Assembly (NCBI GenBank): GCA_948469375.1
Contig: CAOKLO010000001.1
Coordinates: 104,861 to 168,860 of the forward strand
DNA length: 64,000 nucleotides
From: an uncultured bacterium
GTDB taxonomy: Bacteria > Bacillota > Clostridia > Oscillospirales > Oscillospiraceae
Reading direction: 5' to 3'
Below are positions 56,982-64,000 of the stretch, one piece after another (within the stretch, counting starts at the first letter, position 1; every line of letters begins with the position of its first letter). Both the position numbers and the translations under genes were made by a program. Below the pieces are notes generated by a model that had not been told where the DNA came from, ran no database searches, and saw nothing but the letters and a program-made list of their open reading frames with translations.

Positions 56982-58793
56982 TCAACCCTCGTCGTCCAGC
57001 TTTAGGACCGCCATAAACGCCTCCGTGGGCATCTGCACCGTACCCAGAGAGCGCATTTTCTTCTTGCCCTCCTTCTGCTTCTCCAGCAGCTTCTTCTTCC
57101 GGGTGATGTCGCCGCCGTAGCACTTGGCCAGCACGTCCTTGCGCATGGCCTTCACCGTCTCCCGGGCGATAATCTTGCCGCCGATGGCCGCCTGGACGGG
57201 CACCTCGAAGAGCTGGCGGGGGATGTTCTCCTTCAGCTTCTCGCAGATGCGCCTGGCCCGGCCGTAGGCCTTCTCCCGGTGGACGATGAAGCTCAGCGCG
57301 TCCACCTGGTCGCCGTTGAGCAGCAGGTCCACCTTCACCAGGTCGCTGGGCTCATAGCCCTCCAGCTCGTAGTCCAGGGAGGCGTACCCCTTGGTGCGGG
57401 CCTTCAGGGCGTCGAAAAAGTCGTAGATGATCTCGCCGATGGGCATGGAGTAGTGCAGCTCCACCAGGTTGGTGTCCAGATACTGCATGTCCTTGAACAC
57501 TCCCCGCCGCTCCTGACACATAGGCATGATGTTGCCCACATAGTCGGGGGGCGAGATGATGGACACCTTGGCGTAGGGCTCCCGGGCCTGGGAGATGGCC
57601 CCGGGGTCGGGGTAATTGTGGGGGTTATCCACCCGCACCACACTACCATCTGTTTTCGTTACCTCGTATATAACAGATGGTAATGTAGTCACCAGGTCCA
57701 GGTCGAACTCCCGCTCCAGCCGCTCCTGGATGATCTCCATGTGGAGCATCCCCAAAAAGCCGCAGCGGAACCCAAACCCCAGGGCGATGGACGACTCCGG
57801 CTCAAAGGACAGGGAGGCGTCGTTGAGCTGGAGCTTTTCTAACGCGTCCCGCAGGTCGGGATACTTGGAGCCGTCCTCGGTATACACGCCGCAGTAGACC
57901 ATGGCCTGAGCGGGCCGGTAGCCGGGAAGGGGCTCAGCCGTGGGCCGGGCGGCCTCGGTGATGGTGTCGCCCACCCGGGTGTCCTTCACCGTCTTAATGG
58001 AGGCGGTGAACCAGCCCACCTCTCCGGCGGACAATTCCTTCGCCGACTCCATGCCCAGCGGCCGCAGATATCCGCAGTCCAGCACGTTGTACTGGGCTCC
58101 GGAGGCCATCAGGCGTACCTGCATTCCCGGGCGCAGCGTCCCCTCCATCACCCGGAAGTAAACAATGACGCCCAGATAGGGGTCATACTGGCTGTCAAAA
58201 ATCAGCGCCTTTAAGGGCGCGTTCGGGTCCCCGGAGGGCGCGGGGATGTTGTTCACAATATCCTCCAGCACCGCCGGGATGTTGACGCCCTGCTTGGCGG
58301 AAATCTCCGGCGCGTCCAGGGCAGGCAGGCCGATAATGTCCTCGATCTCGTGCTTTACCCGCTCTGGGTCGGCGGCGGGCAGGTCGATCTTATTGAGCAC
58401 CGGGCGGATCTCCAGGTCGTGGTCCAGTGCCAGATAGGTATTGGCCAGGGTCTGGGCCTCCACCCCCTGGGCGGCGTCCACCACCAGCACCGCCCCCTCG
58501 CAGGCGGCCAGGGACCGGCTCACTTCATAGTTAAAGTCCACGTGTCCCGGCGTATCGATGAGGTTGAGACAATAGGTCTCCCCGTCGGCGGCCTGGTAGT
58601 CCATGCGCACCGCCCGGGCCTTGATGGTGATGCCACGCTCCTTTTCCAGCTCCATGTTGTCCAGCAGCTGGGACTCCATCTGCCGCTGCTCCACCGCGCC
58701 GCAGATTTCAATCATCCGGTCGGACAGGGTGGATTTTCCGTGGTCGATGTGGGCAATGATAGAAAAGTTGCGAATTTTAGCTTGATCCGTCAT
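56982..58793 (-). CDS. lepA: Elongation factor 4 (LepA), back-translocating GTPase
   Basis: Ribosome-associated translational GTPase. G1 is AHIDHGKST (14-22), G2 ERGITIK, G3 DTPGHVDF, G4 NKID. The C-terminal LepA-specific domain has [20 protein letters not shown]-like residues (here [20 protein letters not shown]). Length 603 is typical. ATG 58793 is 5 nt after GTGGAGG; four more codons are open upstream. Expressed with no obvious partner. Confidence 0.97.
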   Translation of the reverse strand: MTDQAKIRNFSIIAHIDHGKSTLSDRMIEICGAVEQRQMESQLLDNMELEKERGITIKARAVRMDYQAADGETYCLNLIDTPGHVDFNYEVSRSLAACEGAVLVVDAAQGVEAQTLANTYLALDHDLEIRPVLNKIDLPAADPERVKHEIEDIIGLPALDAPEISAKQGVNIPAVLEDIVNNIPAPSGDPNAPLKALIFDSQYDPYLGVIVYFRVMEGTLRPGMQVRLMASGAQYNVLDCGYLRPLGMESAKELSAGEVGWFTASIKTVKDTRVGDTITEAARPTAEPLPGYRPAQAMVYCGVYTEDGSKYPDLRDALEKLQLNDASLSFEPESSIALGFGFRCGFLGMLHMEIIQERLEREFDLDLVTTLPSVIYEVTKTDGSVVRVDNPHNYPDPGAISQAREPYAKVSIISPPDYVGNIMPMCQERRGVFKDMQYLDTNLVELHYSMPIGEIIYDFFDALKARTKGYASLDYELEGYEPSDLVKVDLLLNGDQVDALSFIVHREKAYGRARRICEKLKENIPRQLFEVPVQAAIGGKIIARETVKAMRKDVLAKCYGGDITRKKKLLEKQKEGKKKMRSLGTVQMPTEAFMAVLKLDDEG

Positions 58794-58843
58794 AAAAACC
58801 TCCACGATGCTTCACAGGTTTCAAGGCCCCGCGAAGCGCTGTA

Positions 58844-59902
58844 TCACGGGCTCTGCTCCAGCCCAATCTGCCAGCTGTACAGCCCGTCATAGTCATAGCT
58901 GTTCACAAACTGCCGCAGCTCGTCGATCTGTCCCTGATAGAATTCCGGCCAGATCCGCCAATCGCCGTTGATCATCCCTTGGGCCGTCTGATAGGTCACC
59001 TCGGACGAGCAGTGGACGTGGTCGGTATACCGCTCCAGATTGGTGGTGGTCCACCGGTCGTTGAGGAAGCTGTACACGCTCACATTCTCATAAAACACCA
59101 GCCGCCCGCAGGCGTACTCCAGGGCGGTGAGAATGGCCTCCGTGGTCCCCTCCCGCTGGGCCTTGTCCCAGTACAGGATGCTGTAGGGTGGGAACCAGAT
59201 TTTGAATTGGGTGTCCGGGTGCCGCTCCACCCAGGAGCAGACCACGTCCATATTCTCCCGGGCCGCCTCCAGATAGGCGCCGGCGGGCAGAGGCTCCTCC
59301 ACCTTATCCGGCCTGGGATAGCTCTCCAGTGCGGTGAACCAGGAAAATTTATGCTTCCCGTCCCAGATAAACGCCTCATCCAGCGTCACCTTTGCCCCGT
59401 CCCCCTGGAGCATGGACTTGGCCGCCAAAGCCAGGCTTTCCCCGTTGAGATAGAATTGCAGGTCGTCCACCGGGTTGTCGTTGTAGAGATATTCCGGCAG
59501 CTCCACCCCCTGGTCCTCCCGGATGAGCACATTGGGGTCCAGCCCGAAATACACGGTGTTCAGCGTTCCATGGGTGCGGAAGGCCAGGTCCAGCGCGATC
59601 TCAAACTCGCTGAGCCGCCCGTCGGGAAATGTGACCTTTAACGTCTTGCGCCCCGTACCCTGGGTAAACCAGGACGCCCGGTAATTGGCCACCAGCGAGG
59701 TGCCCATGACAATGTCCTCATAGTCCTGGTGCCGAATCAGCCCCGCCATCTCGTAGCGCTCATTGACAAACAGGGCGGTTCCGCCCTCCTCCAGAGCCCC
59801 TGCGGTGAGCAGAGGGTCCGCCCAGGCCACCACGCACGCCGTCCCCGCCAGCACCAGCAGGGCGCAGGCCAGCGCGGCGATGAAAAAGGTTTTTGATTTC
59901 AT
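58844..59902 (-). CDS. SGNH-type hydrolase/acyltransferase partner of MBOAT
   Basis: A 352-residue protein with an N-terminal signal anchor (FFIAALACALLVLAGTACVV) and an extracytoplasmic domain. The block I Ser is in IVMGTSLVANY (near residue 68), and the block V pair is DHVH in ERYTDHVHCSSEVTY (near 303-306). Such proteins work with MBOAT enzymes (the AlgI-AlgJ/AlgX arrangement) to acylate surface polysaccharide or cell-wall polymers. The MBOAT gene lies 75 nt upstream in the same direction. Substrate unknown. Confidence 0.82.
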   Translation of the reverse strand: MKSKTFFIAALACALLVLAGTACVVAWADPLLTAGALEEGGTALFVNERYEMAGLIRHQDYEDIVMGTSLVANYRASWFTQGTGRKTLKVTFPDGRLSEFEIALDLAFRTHGTLNTVYFGLDPNVLIREDQGVELPEYLYNDNPVDDLQFYLNGESLALAAKSMLQGDGAKVTLDEAFIWDGKHKFSWFTALESYPRPDKVEEPLPAGAYLEAARENMDVVCSWVERHPDTQFKIWFPPYSILYWDKAQREGTTEAILTALEYACGRLVFYENVSVYSFLNDRWTTTNLERYTDHVHCSSEVTYQTAQGMINGDWRIWPEFYQGQIDELRQFVNSYDYDGLYSWQIGLEQSP

Positions 59903-59921
59903 GTCTCCCGCCTCTTTTCGT

Positions 59922-59965
59922 TGTCACGCTGCCAAGCGGCCAGGGCGCCCGGTCGCTTTCCCTTC
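59922..59965 (-). repeat. Intergenic repeat copy 1 (MBOAT-SGNH spacer)
   Basis: A 44-nt segment (TGTCACGCTGCCAAGCGGCC ... GTCGCTTTCCCTTC on the plus strand) differs at about 7 positions from the copy at 61447-61490. Both can form AAGCG / CGCTT stems on the transcribed strand, and they lie in the two spacers around the MBOAT gene. Confidence 0.6.
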
Positions 59966-59977
59966 TCCACGCTTCTC

Positions 59978-61429
59978 TCAAAAATTGGCATAGATGAAGG
60001 TGTCCACCCCAGCAAAGAACAGCACCGATCCCGCCAGGCACGCCGCCGTCAGCACGGCCCGCCACACTGTGGGACGGAAGCGCTCCGCCGTTTTCAGCGG
60101 GTTGGGCAGGGCCAGCAGCCCCAGCCCAGCCGGAAGCAGGGCCAGCGGAAGCCAGTAGGTCAGCAGGCACCCCTTGGGGGCGATGGCGTTCTGGAGGAAA
60201 ATCAGGGTTTCGCTCATCACCCTCAGAGGCAGGGCGGCGGCAAATTCCCGGCTGGGCAGAGCCCAGCCGCCCTGGAACAGCCCACCCAGCAGAGACAGCG
60301 CCTGACCGGCGCTCTCCGCCCGGAAAAACACCCAGGCGAGGTTGACAAACAGGAAGGTAAGCAGCCAGGCCAGCGGCTTGGGCGGAGAAAATTTTCCCTC
60401 GAGAAGCCGCTCCCCCACCTGGGCCAGCCCGTGGAGCGCGCCCCAGATGAGAAAACCCCAGCCCGCCCCGTGCCACATGCCGGACAGCAGGAACACGATC
60501 ATAATATTCCGGCAGGTCGCAGCGGTCCCCGCCCGACTTCCCCCCAGGGGAAAATACACACACTGCCGGAAAAAGGCGGACAGGGTCATATGCCACCGGC
60601 CCCAGAAATCCCGGACAGACAGCGCCTGATAGGGGCTGTCAAAGTTCACGGGCAGCCTGACCCCCATCATCCGGGCCATGCCGGAGGCCATGTCGCAGTA
60701 ACCGGAGAAGTCAAAATAAATTTGCAGCGTATAGCACAAAATAGTCATGACCGTATCCGCCGGAGAAAGGGTTCCCACGTTGGCGTATCCAAAATTGGCC
60801 CCGTTGGCCAGCACCCCCGCCACCAGCACCTTCTTTGCCAGCCCCAGGGCAAAGCAATACAGCCCCGCCGCCAGATCGTCCCAGGCAAAGGGCGCGGGGC
60901 GGCGCAGCTGTGGGGCCAGCTCTCCCACCCGGGTGATGGGCCCGCAGGTGGCGGCGGCGAAAAAGGTCAGGCAGCAGGCATAGTCCAGGGGGGACACGTC
61001 CTCCCCCACCGCTCCGTCATAGCAGTCCCGCAGCCAGAAGATCTGCTGGAAGGTGACGAAGGACAGCCCCAGGGGCATCAGCCAGGCCGGGGGCGTGAAC
61101 AGCCCCTCCAGCGGGGTGAGGGACAGCACAAAGCCGGTGTACTTGAAAAAGGCCAGCACCGCCAGCAGCACCAGGGCCCCCGCCCACAGCAGGGGCCTGC
61201 CCCGGGACCGGTCCCGGGCAATGCGGCGGCCCAGCCAATAGCTGACCGCTCCCTCCGCCCCCAGCACCGCCAGAGACAAGGGAGCCCCCCAGCCGCAGAA
61301 CACCGCCCCGGCGCACAGCAGAAACGCCCGGGCGGCGGTCCGGTTTTTCAGCCGCCCGCCCAACAGCCGCCACACAATCAGCACCAGGGGCAGATAAGCC
61401 AGCACAAACAGATGGCTGTGTACATTCAT
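59978..61429 (-). CDS. MBOAT-family O-acyltransferase (AlgI/DltB-like)
   Basis: A 483-residue membrane protein with about ten or more spans that moves acyl groups across the membrane. The AlgI-type signature is RDFWGRWHMTLSAFFRQCVY, and the catalytic His is in LSGMWHGAGWGFLIWGALHG. Other family pieces are MPLGLSFVTFQQIFWLRDCY and IYFDFSGYCDMASGMARMMG. ATG 61429 has GAGGAAA upstream. It pairs with the SGNH protein downstream; an XRE regulator gene precedes it. Confidence 0.93.
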   Translation of the reverse strand: MNVHSHLFVLAYLPLVLIVWRLLGGRLKNRTAARAFLLCAGAVFCGWGAPLSLAVLGAEGAVSYWLGRRIARDRSRGRPLLWAGALVLLAVLAFFKYTGFVLSLTPLEGLFTPPAWLMPLGLSFVTFQQIFWLRDCYDGAVGEDVSPLDYACCLTFFAAATCGPITRVGELAPQLRRPAPFAWDDLAAGLYCFALGLAKKVLVAGVLANGANFGYANVGTLSPADTVMTILCYTLQIYFDFSGYCDMASGMARMMGVRLPVNFDSPYQALSVRDFWGRWHMTLSAFFRQCVYFPLGGSRAGTAATCRNIMIVFLLSGMWHGAGWGFLIWGALHGLAQVGERLLEGKFSPPKPLAWLLTFLFVNLAWVFFRAESAGQALSLLGGLFQGGWALPSREFAAALPLRVMSETLIFLQNAIAPKGCLLTYWLPLALLPAGLGLLALPNPLKTAERFRPTVWRAVLTAACLAGSVLFFAGVDTFIYANF

Positions 61430-61446
61430 GGGATTTCCTCGGTTCT

Positions 61447-61490
61447 TGTCGCGCTGCAAAGCGGTCAGGACGCTCAGTCGCTTTCCCTCC
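61447..61490 (-). repeat. Intergenic repeat copy 2 (XRE-MBOAT spacer)
   Basis: Second copy of the 44-nt element at 59922-59965 (TGTCGCGCTGCAAAGCGGTC ... GTCGCTTTCCCTCC). Differences fall partly in the loop, and the AAGCG / CGCTT pairing is kept. Confidence 0.6.
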
Positions 61491-61531
61491 GGTCCAAGCT
61501 TCTTCGCTGTCCGCTTCTCCGCGCTTCTTTG

Positions 61532-62236
61532 TCAGCGGGTGTTCTCCAGATGGCTGGCCATCTCGCCGTTGAGCCGCTCGCCGCAGGTGTGTACGATCTG
61601 GAGCAGGGACTGGTAGGTGCCCGGATAGGCCGCCTTCATGGAGTCGTTGTCCAGCGGCGGAAACCGGGTGTCCTTCCCCACGTTGGCCAGGGCGTCCACA
61701 AATTCCGCCTCGCTCATGAGCAGGTCCGCCCGGGGCAGCCCCGCCAGGAACCACTCCTCACGAATGTTGAAAAAGTCGCCGTTCTCGTTGCCGCTGGCCC
61801 GGTGCAAGTGGCGGAAGAGAATATACACCGTGCCGGACAGATAGTTTGCCGCCGCCCGGATGGCCTTCTTGCTGCCCACCTTGCTGAGCAGGTCGAACAG
61901 CAGGCCCACCGAATTGACCACCAGCTTCTTGGACAGGGTGGCCAGCACCGACCCCCGCAGCACATTGTCCCGCTCGTCGGACACGTCGTACAGGGTGTCT
62001 GCATCCAGGATGGTGGTGCCGTCCCGGCTGAGGGTGCGCCCCAGCAGGAAATCGGCGGAGACATTGTAAAAGTCGCAGGCCTTCACCACAAAGACCAGGC
62101 CCGGCTCACGGGCCCCATTCTCATAGTGGGACAGCAGCGCCTGGGAAATCCCCAGCGTTTTGGCGGCCTGCCTTTGAGAAATACCCCTCTCCTGCCGCAG
62201 CAGGGAGAGAGTTCGCGCAAAATCAGGATTGGTCAT
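61532..62236 (-). CDS. XRE-family helix-turn-helix regulator with a C-terminal sensor-like domain
   Basis: A 234-residue cytosolic regulator. The Cro/C1 HTH is residues 4-60 (LSLLRQERGISQRQAAKTLG, ISQALLSHYENGAREPGLVF). The C-terminal 160 residues are helical with no motif I recognise. ATG 62236 is 9 nt after AAAGGGG; the longer frame to 62365 passes through a tandem repeat and is not likely coding. It precedes the MBOAT-SGNH pair in the same direction, 102 nt away, and may regulate it. Confidence 0.85.
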   Translation of the reverse strand: MTNPDFARTLSLLRQERGISQRQAAKTLGISQALLSHYENGAREPGLVFVVKACDFYNVSADFLLGRTLSRDGTTILDADTLYDVSDERDNVLRGSVLATLSKKLVVNSVGLLFDLLSKVGSKKAIRAAANYLSGTVYILFRHLHRASGNENGDFFNIREEWFLAGLPRADLLMSEAEFVDALANVGKDTRFPPLDNDSMKAAYPGTYQSLLQIVHTCGERLNGEMASHLENTR

Positions 62237-62302
62237 CCTCATCTTCCCCTTTCCTAGTGTAGCTTCAAAAATCGACATCGTCATTAGGAAAAGGCTGTTG
62301 GG

Positions 62303-62342
62303 ACACGGACTCACGAACACACGGACGCATGGACTCACGGAC
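62303..62342 (-). repeat. Five tandem octamer repeats in the XRE gene leader
   Basis: On the plus strand the units are ACACGGAC, TCACGAAC, ACACGGAC, GCATGGAC and TCACGGAC. They lie in the transcribed leader between the promoter at 62433-62461 and the ATG at 62236. Confidence 0.75.
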
Positions 62343-62432
62343 AAGCGGCTGCGCTCCAAGGGCACGCTGAGTTCCCTTCAGCATTTCCTGCGGGCCGGAT
62401 GGACTCATCCGCCTTCGCAACACAGTATGTAT

Positions 62433-62461
62433 AGTATAGCGGGGAGAATACGTTTTGTAAA
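62433..62461 (-). promoter_or_regulatory. Sigma-A promoter of the XRE gene
   Basis: Minus strand: TTTACA (62461-62456), 17-nt spacer, TATACT (62438-62433). Gives a leader of about 190 nt that includes the octamer repeats. Confidence 0.7.
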
Positions 62462-62529
62462 GAGTTGTTTGCCCCAGAATGTCAAAGAAAAAATATCTCG
62501 AACTTTTTGTGATTTTGCCCATAAAGCTC

Positions 62530-62558
62530 TTGAAAAAAATGGGGCATAGTGTTAAATT
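62530..62558 (+). promoter_or_regulatory. Sigma-A promoter of pta
   Basis: TTGAAA (62530-62535), 17-nt spacer, TAAATT (62553-62558), about 85 nt upstream of the pta ATG. The AT-rich stretch 62460-62575 shows nothing else. Confidence 0.6.
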
Positions 62559-62644
62559 AAATCATAGCATTCACAAAATACCGGGCGGGCCGAAGAGATG
62601 CCCAGGGCGCTCTCCCATCCGCCCCCAATGGAGGAAACCAATTT

Positions 62645-63622
62645 ATGTTTAGACTGATGATCCAAAAGCTGAAGAAAAATCCGAAGAAGATCGTGTTCAC
62701 CGAGGGCGAGGACCCCCGGGTGCTGGAGGCCGCCGCCCGGTTGCTGTCCGGAACCTTCCTCACCCCCATCCTCATCGGCGACCCGGAAAAGATCTACGCT
62801 ACTGCGGACGAGGAGTGCCTGAACGTCAAGGGCGTCACCATTCTCCAGCCCCACACCTATGACAAGATGGACGCCATGGTGGATAAGATGGTGGAGCTGC
62901 GCCGCGGGAAAATGACCCCCGACCAGTGCCGGGAGGCCCTCCAGCAGGGCAACTACTTCGGCACCATGCTGGTGGCCATGAAGGAGGCGGACTGCCTGCT
63001 GGGCGGCGCCACCTACTCCACCGCCGACACCGTGCGCCCCGCCCTCCAGCTCATCAAGACCAAGCCGGGCAACAGGATCGTGTCCTCCTGCTTCATCCTG
63101 GTGCGTCCCTTTGCCACCGGCGGCAACCAGGTGCTGGCCATGGGCGACTGCGCCATCAACATCGACCCCAGTGAGGACGACCTGGTGGAGATCACCCAGG
63201 AGGTAGCCGCCTGCGCCCGCCGGTTCGGCGCGGAGCCCAAGGTCGCCATGCTGAGCTATTCCACCATGGGTTCCGGCGCGGGCCCCATGGTGGACAAGAT
63301 GCGCAACGCCTGCAAGAAGCTCCAGGCTCTGGACCTGGACTACCCTGTGGACGGCGAGTTCCAGTTCGACGCCGCCGTGTCCCCCACCGTGGGCCACCTG
63401 AAGGCGCCCAAGTCCAATGTGGCCGGCCGGGCCAACACCTTCATTTTCCCGGACATCACCTCGGGCAACATCGGCTACAAAATCGCCCAGCGCATGGGCA
63501 ACTTCGACGCCTACGGCCCCATCCTGCTGGGCCTGAACGCCCCCATCAACGACCTGTCCCGGGGCTGCAACGCTCTGGAGGTCTACTCCATGTCCATCAT
63601 CACCGCCGCTCTGGCCGACTGA
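62645..63622 (+). CDS. pta: Phosphate acetyltransferase (phosphotransacetylase)
   Basis: Converts acetyl-CoA and phosphate to acetyl-phosphate and CoA, the first step of acetate formation with ATP gain. The 325-residue short form lacks the N-terminal regulatory domain of enteric Pta. Family motifs are KIVFTEGEDPRVLEAAARLL, AMKEADCLLGGATYSTADTV and MLSYSTMGSGAGPMVDKMRN. The C-terminal motif is NTFIFPDITSGNIGYKIAQR. GGAGGAAACC precedes the ATG. No ackA is adjacent; a phosphotransbutyrylase identity is less likely. Confidence 0.94.
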   Translation: MFRLMIQKLKKNPKKIVFTEGEDPRVLEAAARLLSGTFLTPILIGDPEKIYATADEECLNVKGVTILQPHTYDKMDAMVDKMVELRRGKMTPDQCREALQQGNYFGTMLVAMKEADCLLGGATYSTADTVRPALQLIKTKPGNRIVSSCFILVRPFATGGNQVLAMGDCAINIDPSEDDLVEITQEVAACARRFGAEPKVAMLSYSTMGSGAGPMVDKMRNACKKLQALDLDYPVDGEFQFDAAVSPTVGHLKAPKSNVAGRANTFIFPDITSGNIGYKIAQRMGNFDAYGPILLGLNAPINDLSRGCNALEVYSMSIITAALAD

Positions 63623-63661
63623 TCCCAGCTGGATACAAATTCCATTTTATAGAGCAGTTTA

Positions 63662-63704
63662 CCCCCTGACGCAGGGCTTAAGCCCTGCGTCAGGGGGCTT
63701 TTTA
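63662..63704 (+). terminator. Intrinsic terminator after pta
   Basis: CCCCCTGACGCAGGGCTTAA pairs with its inverse (to GTCAGGGGG at 63697), followed by CTTTTTAA. The stem is about 15-18 bp and perfect. The A-poor upstream side makes it mainly a plus-strand terminator, though it also lies 28 nt beyond the pnp stop. Confidence 0.92.
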
Positions 63705-63731
63705 ATTCGCTGTCTGCCTTTGGCCCGGCCC

Positions 63732-64000
63732 TTACTTCACAGCCTCGCCTGCGGCCTTTTTGGCCTCGATCTCCCGGAGCGCGTCCTTATAGGACAGGTT
63801 GACCCGGCCCTTTTCGTCAATGTCGGTGACCTTGACCCAGATCATGTCACCGATGTTGATGACGTCCTCCACCTTAGCCACCCGGTGGTTGGCCAGCTTG
63901 GAGATGTGAACCATGCCGTCCTTGCCGGGGGCCAGCTCCACAAACGCGCCGAACTGGAGGATGCGCACCACCTTACCGTAGTACAGCGCGCCCACCTCAG
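63732..64000 (-). CDS. pnp: Polyribonucleotide nucleotidyltransferase (PNPase), 3' end only
   Basis: The last 89 codons of a gene that continues past the right edge. [20 protein letters not shown], then [20 protein letters not shown] and [20 protein letters not shown], is the C-terminal S1 RNA-binding domain in the form found at the end of PNPase. The frame is open to the window edge, so the GTG at 63995 is internal, not a start. PNPase is a 3'-5' phosphorolytic exoribonuclease of RNA decay. Confidence 0.88.
   Translation of the reverse strand, partial: EVGALYYGKVVRILQFGAFVELAPGKDGMVHISKLANHRVAKVEDVINIGDMIWVKVTDIDEKGRVNLSYKDALREIEAKKAAGEAVK

Noticed and set aside
59921-62257. 778-codon plus-strand open frame opposite MBOAT and the XRE gene
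   Set aside because: Pro/Gln/Gly/Arg-rich artefact across three minus-strand genes and their spacers.
62281-62342. CRISPR array
   Set aside because: Units are 8 nt without spacers, so this is a simple tandem repeat.
62237-62365. Longer N-terminus for the XRE regulator
   Set aside because: Forty-three extra codons cross the tandem octamers and precede a good ribosome site and the conserved HTH start.

Overview
The window looks like a chromosomal segment of a GC-rich, motile, anaerobic member of the Clostridia. It has AGGAGG-type ribosome binding sites, sigma-A and sigma-28 promoters, clostridial flagellar gene order, FliY instead of plain FliN, CheC/CheD/CheV, an Rnf complex, an SLH surface-layer protein and a gram-positive style LepA, MurE and Pta set. 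The Oscillospiraceae (Oscillibacter / Intestinimonas / Flavonifractor-like) are my best guess. That rests on overall character only; no 16S or tRNA gene is present to settle it.

Layout. (1) 1-3189, minus: fliD-fliS behind a recognisable sigma-28 promoter. (2) 3231-4793, plus: a ParA-type ATPase followed by a protein with a basic N-terminus, a Pro/Ala/Glu-rich linker and a C-terminal ComFB domain. It ends at a bidirectional terminator. (3) 4864-31698, minus: one 27-kb flagellar/chemotaxis operon read from flgB to a degenerate EAL-HDOD protein (flgB flgC fliE fliF fliG fliH fliI fliJ fliK flgD, a TIGR02530-like gene, flgE flbD motA motB fliM fliY cheY fliO fliP fliQ fliR flhB flhA fliA flhO flhP cheC cheD cheV, EAL-HDOD). 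Nearly all junctions are short or overlapping. fliL, flhF and flhG are absent from their usual places, and cheA, cheB, cheR, cheW, flagellin and flgM/K/L are not in the window. (4) 31699-32170: a structured leader with two promoters. (5) 32171-37216, minus: a three-gene signalling operon (REC-HD-GYP-PAS-GGDEF protein, Hpt protein, hybrid histidine kinase). Its promoter and leader resemble those of the flagellar operon. (6) 37492-39336, plus: a beta-CASP RNase and a small hypothetical. (7) 39468-41524, minus: glmM and a left-handed beta-helix acyltransferase-like protein. (8) 41552-47731, minus: rnfCDGEAB followed by a NusG_II protein, a Gx-transporter-like protein and a small membrane protein, facing a divergent Rrf2 regulator. 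(9) 48506-53126, plus: DEAD-box helicase, ymdB, a membrane-anchored XRE regulator, murE and a phage-tail-like hypothetical. (10) 53198-56683, minus: a large SLH surface protein. (11) 56982-62236, minus: lepA, then an SGNH / MBOAT acylation pair and an XRE regulator. (12) 62645-64000: pta (plus) and the 3' end of pnp (minus).

How it fits together. The window holds most of a type III export apparatus, basal body, switch and motor with its own sigma factor, which would then read fliD-fliS. Several layers bear on motor output. CheY is dephosphorylated by CheC and FliY. FliY carries three extra FliM-like CheY-docking motifs in its linker. Cyclic-di-GMP functions sit at both ends of the operon: an apparently intact bifunctional synthase/hydrolase upstream and an inactive EAL-HDOD protein at the end. 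The ParA plus ComFB-domain pair is the best candidate for an undescribed system. It may be a positioning module for flagella or chemotaxis arrays that senses a cyclic dinucleotide; this is inference from domain content and location.
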